The translations under genes were made by a program, and so were the position numbers. A stretch of DNA of 64,000 nt. Origin: Candolleomyces eurysporus (lineage: Eukaryota > Basidiomycota > Agaricomycetes > Agaricales > Psathyrellaceae). The stretch covers positions 40,232 to 104,231 of the forward strand of contig JANBPK010001208.1 of NCBI GenBank assembly GCA_027579435.1. The letters run 5' to 3'. The notes under the pieces were generated by a model. That model was not told the DNA's origin and made no database searches. It saw only the letters and a list, made by a program, of their open reading frames with translations. Of this stretch, positions 55,401 through 64,000 are shown in pieces. Every line of letters starts with the position of its first letter. The stretch's first letter is position 1.

Positions 55401-58400
55401 CTAGTGCCCTTCAAAGAAACCAGTTATTGTTCAGAGTGATATCATTCACCATCCTGAGACATGGGAATTCTGTTATCCTATTTCTAGCATGACTCAAGTG
55501 CTCAACTGAGGTATTTGAATTTTGTTACCAACATGGCAGTGGTAGACAACTAGAACAAGGCAAGCAATTGGATTCTGTGAACCGGTTTACGTGATTGCCG
55601 AGCGTAACCCCGCTGAATTTTTGAGAGACCTGATGACGACATTCCCCAGATCCCGATAAGGCAGGTCTATTGAGGCTGGCCGCCCGATTTTCAGGGCTTT
55701 GCCTCGTTCCTGAACCTTGCTACATTACGTCGCAGTTTTGCCTTGTCTTTTCTCTCTTGTTCTCTTGCTGTCCTTTGGCATGCTACTTGCTGGTATTGAG
55801 ATCTCCTTCACCGCTGGGAAAGCTTGGTTCCGGGGCCATATGGAGGCGCAGCTATGAAAGTAGCCATTGACAAGATCCGACAACCCAGGAGCAGCCTCGC
55901 GTTTCAAAAGAGTCAAGCAAACATCAATGATCTCGCCGGAAAGCTTGCATGAGCTTTGGCGATATCACCGTGGATGGGAAATTGCCAGTTTATCACCAAT
56001 CCAAGTGATTCATAGGTGGCTTACCGGTTACGTGTCTAGTCACCTTGAGCTGGGGCGCTTTTAGCAATCGGAAACGTGCCCTCAACGTTTCGAAGAACGT
56101 TCTGTCTGCCGCTTATCCTTGTTCTAGCTGCAGCATGCATATCTTGTGTCGACATCCGACTTGATCCAATGCGGTCTTTTGTTACGACCGACACATTTCA
56201 CCTTTTTGAGACTCAAATTCTCCCAGTACCTGGCTGGTGAATAGAGAATTTTACTCACGGTGGCTGAGACATCGTTATCTTCACGCTCGCATAACGCCTA
56301 ACCCAATCTTGGCCTGCTTTTGTTTGAAAGGGCCTGCGGAAGGATCGGACCCCCCTAACATTGTCAGCTCGCAGTAGATTGAACCCTGAGACTAATGGCT
56401 AAATTTGGGCGCTTTCTGGTTCAAAACTCTGGTTCTTTCAATTCTTCAATCGCATGAACCAGCCATGGCTGAGGCATGCTAAACAGAAGGTCCCTGATGT
56501 CTTCCGGACGTCCTCTATGGGTCCTGGATTCGATCGTTGCGTTCGGGACGCTCGAATTCTCGAATTCGTGAAACTGGAGGCGTTACTAATGCTGGAAGGT
56601 CACGAGCAATCGAGTCAGAACCGGGTCAAGCTATCGATAAAATCTTTCCACCAAGCAAATACATTTCGGATCCACCAGCACGAGGCACTTCGACCCATTG
56701 ATCTACGGCCGTCACGGCGCAGCAAGGGATCACAGACGCCACTCCAGAGAGCGACCCAACTTTCGGGGAGAATAACAATCTAGGAGCCAAAGGCTTTTGG
56801 GGTAGTCCTTCCAGCGATCGGTGGATAAATGTGATATTATGCTCACAAGTCTATCATCCTCACCTAGGCCTCGTTGTCGCTACTCCGAACGACATTGAAT
56901 ATCACCTCTGGGAGAGCTATACTGCAGGCATTCTTTTACTGCGGCGTCTCATCTAACCGCATACGAGCATTCTATTCTGGTGTCAACTTGTCGGAAACGT
57001 CGTCCGAAGAACGGCATCCAAACATACTGGGCGTGTTCTTTGTGGAAAGGATGCGTTCTGAGTCTTCGATTTCCTAGATCCAGTAACCAGTTACCGAGGT
57101 TTGCTCGAGACAGAACTGATGATCCAGAGGTTTCTTGTCGATGCTAACTTTCCTTGTTTCTGCGACTGTGCTACGCGTTGCTTTTAGTTTCGCCCACGGT
57201 TTCTTTGCGAATACAGATGGTAATCGATGCGAATAGAATTGCTGCCTTGCGTCTGAACGACCCTCGTTTCCAGTCCGCTTATACCCGTCAATCCCCTTTG
57301 TCCTCCAATATGGATCTATTGGAGCATTGAATTACATCCCGGTGAATCCTCTGGAATCCAAAGCCGATAGTTCTATCACTTTGAAATCTACGACTGCAGC
57401 TATTGGTGGAGTTTGACAAACGTCGGGGAAAGAAGCCCTTTTAAACCTCTCACAAACACATATCTCTGCTTGACGATCTTGCCTCCTGGTCACGGTCGCT
57501 TCTTCCATGATCAACCAATCTTCCTCGTTTGGACTTTCCTCATTCAAGTCGTCCAACTTTTCCAATTCGACCCTTCTCGATGTTTTTTCCCTTGCACTCT
57601 TGGGAAGTGTTTCGCTGACGACTCCCATGTCTGCGCAGGCAAGCTCGATGCACCGGAGCTTCTGCGGAGGAACGTCGCACTCCCGAATCCCCTGAATACT
57701 ATCTTATGGAGCGTTGATGCTCGTTTGAAGGTGAGAATTCGTATCTCCAATACGCTGATTATTTTACACAGGAGAATTGACAGGTTGTTGGAGCTAGGGT
57801 GCCGTCGTTTGACGGAATCTTTGCTAATTACCTTACCTGTGGGCCGACATCTTTTCCATAGCTCCAGCATGTGTCTTACCTCATTGCAGCCCCCGTTGGC
57901 CTCGTTGCAGAGCGTTGTCATCGATGATTTGACTGTGTATAGGAATTTTAATATCGATTTCGTCAACCCGTTCAAACTTCGGGGAAACTAGTTTCCTAAA
58001 CGATGATGTTGTAAGTTTCTCAAGCCACAACCCCTAAGTTCGAAGCCTGCAGTGGGCAGGAGTTCAAGCGAAGGAATTCAAAGGAATTGCAACAAATGCC
58101 CAGCTATTCCCATGGCTCCCGCTCAACAGAAGTCCAAGGGGAAGACATAATATTCAGTTCCGATTGTATTGAACACAACTATATGGACGTGGGTTCAAAT
58201 TAGTTGACAAATATGGCGTATTCCGAGAGATGACATCCTGTCGGAATCCTCTGAATATATCGATGTCAAGTGTGACGTTCCTGGTGGGTTGCTGAGGCCA
58301 GGTATGTTGTTCACCTTCCGCTATATCTCCTCCTCCTTTCCCCAGGCTTGACATCAGTCGTGGATTCATGAATCCGAGCACTATTACATCGCTGGCTTCG

Positions 58401-61400
58401 ATGTCTTCATCGTATACCCGCATTGGCTCCACCGCCGTAGACGGTCCTAATTGCCTGCGAGAGTTTAAACAAAGGACGTATTAACGATGACGTTCGATCT
58501 CATCGTTTGCTACTTCCAACAACGAAGGTCATCCTACAATCTACTACCGTTCGTCTGGGCCCTCCCGGATAGGCAGATTCAGAAACTTAAGCTCAAGAGG
58601 CGATCCGAGTTCACTCTAGGGGTGTAGAGGGGTTCGAAGTCGGAGCTACGGCTTCGAGTTCATTGTGAGATGATATCTTGCCGATTCTCCCTGAGCGGAC
58701 ATCGAGGACGCTGGCCACGGGTAAAGGGGATCGAGTCAAGGTACTTGGGCCGGCGAAACTATCACCGGGACCCGAAAAGAGAAGTGAAGAGACATATTCT
58801 TGCGCCTGTCCAGGATCTTCTCTAGCTCGACACGGAAGGGCAATGCAGGGCACCGTTCCCAGCGCTAGCGGTATGTTGGGCTGTTAAGCACTGCCAGCTG
58901 AGATCAACTTCACACCTACACCTAGTTACTCCGGTGCAAGCCAACATAGTACTTATCTATCTCGAAGTTCCGTAGTCAACGTGGGAGTGACGTTCGCTGC
59001 TTTGGTTGGCCCGTGGACTTGCTGTGGGTAAATGTAGGATTGTCGTAGCACTTGACGTTCCCGCGTACAGCACACATGCCCGCCCAAAAGGGCACGTTCC
59101 ACTGGCGTCGGATCCTCAGATGTTTTTGGAATTACATTACTCGGTGAGAAAACTTTTTACATGTGTAGATACTGATAGTGATATTAATATCGACATACCT
59201 CGACTGTCTCCATAATGATGACAACTCTAACATGAGGACGAAGAGAAAGAAGACGAAGTAGAGATTCGGGTTCCCTGAGTGTTGTATAAGGCAAGTCGAA
59301 GATAACATTCAAGGGCAAGCGCTGGGAAATCGTACACGATTGAATTGCGTCGCGCCTAAGTTTAACTTTAGATTATCGTGCTGGTTTCGATTGCCTGGTG
59401 CAGATCCGAGCGTTATCGAATAACTTAAACAAGTTCAATCATCACACACTAGTACATTCAAGTGAGCTATTCCACGAGTGAATCCGAAGCATAACTTGCT
59501 GATATTGATCATTAACATCTGGGTATCCTGAGGTTCGAGGGGTCAATGAGAACAAACAGGCACCTTGATGTATTCTGGTACCTCAGTCTCTTGTACGACT
59601 GGGGTAACGCACAACGCATCTTCAGACATTTGACGTCTGTGTATATGGTCCAGGTCACAAGGCTATAACGATCAGCAATTTCTGATGAGCTGTGGTTCCC
59701 AGTTGCTGCCACGATTGTCTCGAACTTGTTGCACTCATTTGATAGTATCAAACAGACATACGGTACCGACCGGCCCAGGTTAATTAGGAGATGAAGAGCA
59801 TGGGCCTCGTCCGGGAGCCTGTGGGTAGAGGTGATGCAGAGCCGCCATACGCCCTGTTTCACACCGGGTCCAGAAGAGATTTCTTAGAAAGACTTGGGCA
59901 TGCCTCCCACCTTCAAGTGAACTTTCCAGGCTCTCATCAAGATGGGATTTGATGCATTATCACGAGCTCAACAAAGGGCATTGAAAGCGCATGAAAAANT
60001 GTTGTTTGTAACGTTATGAATTCAGAAAAAANTCTGTCAGACCGACCTACAGCTGATATTACAAACGACAGAACAACTTAAGACATTATACAAGTTTCGA
60101 GCGCGCCATGGACAGCCTGCAGCTGGTGCTTGAGGAGTCCACATCGACCGCCACAGGTGGTTCGGAAGCATGAAAAGCGGGTGATGTGGATCAATCGGAG
60201 CCGCGCTCCGTCAATTATAATTATGAGGGCCTGTGGATCACTGTTCTCTCCTGGATTCCTTTGGATTTACTTGCCATTTTTAACCTCTCTTCCCATCCAC
60301 ACTGCAATGTTGCAGTACGTTCGCATGATGGGCTATGATGGGCCTCCTGGGTACCGCATATTTCTGAGCCGGCTGGGAAAAGTCCAAGGCACCAAACGGG
60401 CCGCAGCCGCTCACCCAGGACGGGGATTCTCATCGGCGTGGGTGTGCGAGTGCAAGTACGCCTCGGGGCAATTCAATAAGGTACTCCTCACCTAAACTGT
60501 GTCATTGGAATCACCCTCGGCCCCGGTGTAATCTCTTTTGCCGTCGTAGCGAGAGGGCAAAGTGCCGAGTGGCCGACATCGATATCGATGACGCGCTCTG
60601 GGATCTCCACCGCGCTGCACATACAGGCCAGGGGCTCTGTGGTAACAGGTCTCTGATGCATCCCATGGATGTGTAGCTGGCCCGCAAAAATCGTGAGTGT
60701 GTCTGTTACTACCTCCTGACGCGATGTAGAGTAGGCAATACTAGATGATCTTACATCCTGGTTACATCTCAGCGACTTAGGAACAACTACTTCGCTAAAG
60801 AAGGAATAAGGCGATAGACAGGTCAGTGCTTTCTCTCCTTGTACTCTCAGTTTCATGAGCGGATTTACCCACAGCGTACACTCTGGATCCGAAGGTCGTG
60901 CCTGGCACCCTGGACGCTTCATTTAGGACTGTGACGGTCATTTGCCAGGGAATTTATAGCGCCCGAGGTGATAGGCAGCACCAGGGCAAAGCCCAATAAA
61001 GCGGCGGGCGTGCCTTGGATTCGATGGGACGGTGTACTAAGACCTCCTCATCGTCGTATCTCATGAGAAAATCGCAACAAAATCAGGGCGCTCATGTGGA
61101 AGGGGCGAGTCCCAGCTCACTTTGTATTGCAGACGTCACACCTCACATCGACCGCTTCAGGACTCGGTGGTCCCCACTATCGGCTGCGCATTGTGCTTAG
61201 ACGCAGCTACCAATCCCACCGTGGCGATGGAAGCTGAGCGCGGAGCTTCGAAGAAGAAGAAGACAGAAAGAAAGCCCGCTTTCGTGCGCGCAGGGTATCC
61301 TGGACAGTGACCCTCCCTCCCACAGCCTCCCACTCCTCGGAGCCAGTGGTCGTCATTGCACCCAGTGATGTAGGACCAGTTTCTGGGACTTTTAAGCTAT

Positions 61401-62715
61401 GGATTTAACTTGTTGATTACACAGGTGTCTTTAAAATGTGTCTTTTCCCGCAGTGTGCGGTTAGCACGGCGTCCCTAGCTGTCCCTACATGGTGCACGGT
61501 GCGGGAGATAATCGCACTTTAGGACTTTTTATGAGGTGCGGTATCATTCGCATCTGATATATCCTACCGGATGTCGGGGCGGTTCAACGAGCTCAGTGGG
61601 TGGTCAAGGAGCCTTTTCCGTTGTGCCGACTGTCTTATCATAGGCAGGGGCGAGGCAAGGGCTAGTCCTAGCCATTGTATATTTGCAGACGCTTTTCTCA
61701 TGAACGTGGAGTTTATTTCTAACAACAGCATCTGATATCAGGCTAGTGCGAGGGCAACGAGCACGCCTCGCCGTGGAAGCGTGAGTGGAATAATTGAAAA
61801 GCCCACAACAAGGCAACAAGTAATTCTCAAGGTACGTTGAATGTAAATATATAACTATGGAGCAAGCGAACTTACCCAGACTTGCAGTTACTAACCCTTT
61901 TGCGACTTCCTTGTTACTCCAGATGTCTTGTTATCAGCACCCGTTACCTGTGCGTCTGTCAAGTTCCCCCCTTGCCGCAGGTTGCATTGCTGGCCCAGCC
62001 GCCAGTCAGTTGGCGCTTACAACACACATTGGTGCCATTCACACGGGAATCTCGGGTCCTTCCCATGTCTGTCTGTTGACAGTATCTCGACACTATCCGT
62101 GTAAGTGTAAGTAATCTATCATTTTGTCATCGCCATGCAGATTGGAATCCATGCTAAACCCTTGCTGCGCCGTGTGTGTGCGTAGCAGCTACTTGGAGCA
62201 ACTTGTTCGGGCACGAGCATGAATGAGTAAGGCTGTTTGTCATTTCGATGACGGGTCCTAGTGCAGAAGCATGTACATGCTCTTCTGAGGAAGACTGAGT
62301 ATGTGTACTTGGCTTCCCTTTATGACTAGAGGCTCACAGTATAGCCGAGGGGGAACCACGACAATTATTAAGTCAGTCTCACCGGGACCCTTTGAGAGCA
62401 CGTAAGTCCGAATGCAGAAGGAGAATACAAAGCAAAGCCTCTCACGTCATTGCTCCCGCCCGGCCCTGCAGGATGCAGATAAACGAATATTCAAGCAAGG
62501 GCAGTATTGTTCTTGAGCAACTCGTCATGCTGTTGATTCTGTTGTTTTTTTCCTCTTCTGAATCAAATTCCATGCTCCCAGGCGAATCCGACCCCGAAAA
62601 AATGCTGACAGACTGATTAACGCGGTGCACAGTACCTGCTGCCAGGTGACCCTAGTGGTGTGCTATTCGTCCGATAGCTTCGTAACGCTCGGCGCAGCCT
62701 GGCCGTTTGCCTATC
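52436..62715. other. Gene-poor region
   Basis: More than 10 kb in which open frames are short, overlap on both strands and show no known family. The longest (57413-57991 plus, 192 codons, and 57544-57975 minus) contradict each other. No reverse transcriptase, integrase, DDE transposase or helicase motif is visible in any frame, and I see no clear long terminal repeats. Decayed transposons or non-coding transcripts could be present but cannot be shown by eye. Confidence 0.5.
53049..53072 (+). repeat. 10-bp perfect stem with UCCG tetraloop
   Basis: TGAAACGGAC, loop TCCG, GTCCGTTTCA. In RNA this is a 10-base-pair stem closed by C-G around a UNCG-class tetraloop, an unusually stable hairpin. It lies in the gene-poor region about 600 bases after RSA4. 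Confidence 0.6.
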
Positions 62716-63146
62716 TCAGTCTCGGGCGTCCGTCTGGAAAGAATCAATCTTGGTCTGGAAGCGTCGGCTTGGAGCCATGATGAGCCACTCGCTGGGCACT
62801 CGCCTCATGCCAGTGCAATCATCACCTGGAAGGTGGTGGCACCAGCCACTGGTAAGGTGATACGTACAAAGACGGTCACAAAGGTGCATGGCCGTGCATG
62901 ACGAGCGCCACACCAGGATTGTCTACCCTTTCCCTTTCGGAAGCGTTGGGATTCCAAGACGATTTCGATGGTGTGCGTATTCGCCGATGTCACCGTGACA
63001 TAGTTTTCAGGAATTCGATCCAACCGGCTTTGACCTCGACCGCATCTCCCGTCCGCGGCGTCGATCCTGTGATCGAAAGAGGGCACGAAGATTTCGTCGT
63101 GCGATTCTTTGACGTTTTTGAAGATTTCACCTACGGTCTTACCCAT
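62716..63146 (-). CDS. Possible orphan gene, unresolved exons
   Basis: From ATG 63144-63146 the minus strand reads MGKTVGEIFKNVKESHDEIF, HRIDAADGR and NTHTIEIVLESQRFRKGKG. Either it continues in frame to a stop at 62805, or it splices towards a second open segment (MRRVPSEWLIMAPSRRFQTK, stop 62716-62718). Charge pattern and low Cys content look protein-like, but no domain is known to me, and the exon joins are not secure. Confidence 0.25.
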
Positions 63147-64000
63147 AGTCGTGCATCGTGCACAGCCAACAAGGTGTCAACTGACCAGCCAAAAGCGCTC
63201 GAAGTCGGATAGATAGGCAACTTAGAGAATTTTTGACGCCCTGCGATCCGAGAAGTTCGAACGTACCCACCAGTCGGGTCGAGAACTCCTCCGATCGCAA
63301 AGTCAGTCGTCGATCCCTTCTCCCTCGCCCTCTTTCTTCACTTGGGGGCGTCGCTCCATGCGTGCGTAATAGTTTACTCCACTGATTGTTAATTGAGGAC
63401 CCTCGGCCTTGTTCGCTCAATCAGTGATTGCAAGTTCGGAACAGGCCAATTGCTTTCTCATGTCAATAAACCGTACTATACGCACTTGACGACCCGCGCA
63501 CTACCCGCCGTTGTCGTATGTACGTTGTTCCAAGCAAATCTCGCAAAAAAAAACATAAAAATAAATGAATGAATGGCCGAGGGGTCGAAATGTCTGTCAT
63601 ACATGCTGCCGATCAACCGAATATGAACAGCAAACAGCAAGAACGGTAAACAATTAGGTTATTATTCTCCCAGTACCTTTTTTTGCTTTGTCCCGCAATT
63701 CAGTTGGATTCAATTATAGCCTCAATTATGCGTATGCGGAGACTGCTACGAGCTTATTTAGATACAAGCGAACAAGCGAAAAGCCCCTTGGGATCTCGCA
63801 AAGAGAGAGGGGGGATCTTTTGGGGGGNAGTTGCGACGNCGGGCGTGCGAGGGGTTCCAAGAGCAGCGAGCGCATCGGCCGGCCCACCTCAGGAGCTCGG
63901 ATGTGCACGCATATCCGGTGCGCATGCATGCATGCACACAGCCCCAAACTCACCGGCACCATTCACCCCAGACAGACAGATATCACTAGTACGCAAATCC
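63147..64000. other. Right end, no gene supported
   Basis: Contains a short A9 run (63545-63553), AATG and CATG repeats (about 63561-63573, 63923-63936) and a G-rich block with Ns (63805-63840). No coding exon is supported. Confidence 0.4.

Noticed and set aside
57413..57991. 192-codon plus-strand frame with an intron-like gtgaga...cacag at 57731-57772
   Set aside because: The frame runs through the candidate intron, splicing leads to a stop, and the opposite strand is equally open; no domain.
60488..60922. 144-codon minus-strand frame with a TATAAATT about 35 bases upstream
   Set aside because: Attractive promoter, but exon joins fail in every frame I tried and no family is seen.
63540..63940. 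Simple A-run and CATG repeats
   Set aside because: Short low-complexity DNA with no sign of function.

Overview
The window looks like nuclear DNA of a filamentous basidiomycete, most likely a mushroom-forming Agaricomycete. Genes are split by many short (about 45-75 nt) GT-AG introns, there are tiny exons, and intergenic spaces are small. The family content fits: an NACHT-type STAND NTPase, expanded F-box-like genes, an EF-hand/ZZ-finger protein, secreted repeat proteins and orphan genes. The sequence is a draft. Ns sit next to homopolymers, and several otherwise intact genes carry a single-base frame break at such a site, so apparent frameshifts must be read with care.

Layout. 0-4.1 kb: two small secreted-protein genes, the left one running off the edge with a repeated exon. 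4.3-7.4 kb: F-box-like gene A and a flavin-reductase-domain protein, both minus. 7.9-10.5 kb: a possible small Cys-containing gene and the NACHT protein. 11.5-13.8 kb: an MFS exporter. 14.8-22.05 kb is a housekeeping stretch: GFA/CENP-V protein, GRX5, coproporphyrinogen oxidase (HEM13), aquaglyceroporin and an EngB-type GTPase. 22.3-27.0 kb: a tandem F-box-like array (two full-length copies, two relics). 27.3-32.2 kb: Sds3-like chromatin factor, dienelactone hydrolase, HMG-CoA reductase catalytic domain. 33.5-37.3 kb: EF-hand/ZZ protein. 37.4-44.0 kb: two consecutive tandem pairs, microbial-type PARG genes and then secreted M28 aminopeptidases. 45.5-52.4 kb: secreted SnoaL-like protein, F-box-like gene D, a tail-anchored-looking orphan and RSA4/Notchless. 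52.4-64 kb: about 11.5 kb in which I can support no gene firmly.

There is no operon-like logic. Identifiable links are mitochondrial iron metabolism (GRX5 in Fe-S assembly lies next to HEM13 in heme synthesis), sterol precursor synthesis (HMGR), ribosome maturation (RSA4), and expansion of accessory families by tandem duplication. I found no CRISPR, rRNA, clear tRNA or transposon protein. The most interesting items are the F-box-like family with its recombination relics and GC-AG introns, the EF-hand/double-ZZ protein, the PARG pair with an altered catalytic loop, a 13-nt microexon before the P-loop of the EngB GTPase, an HMGR without its membrane half, and the intron-delimited repeat gene at the left edge.
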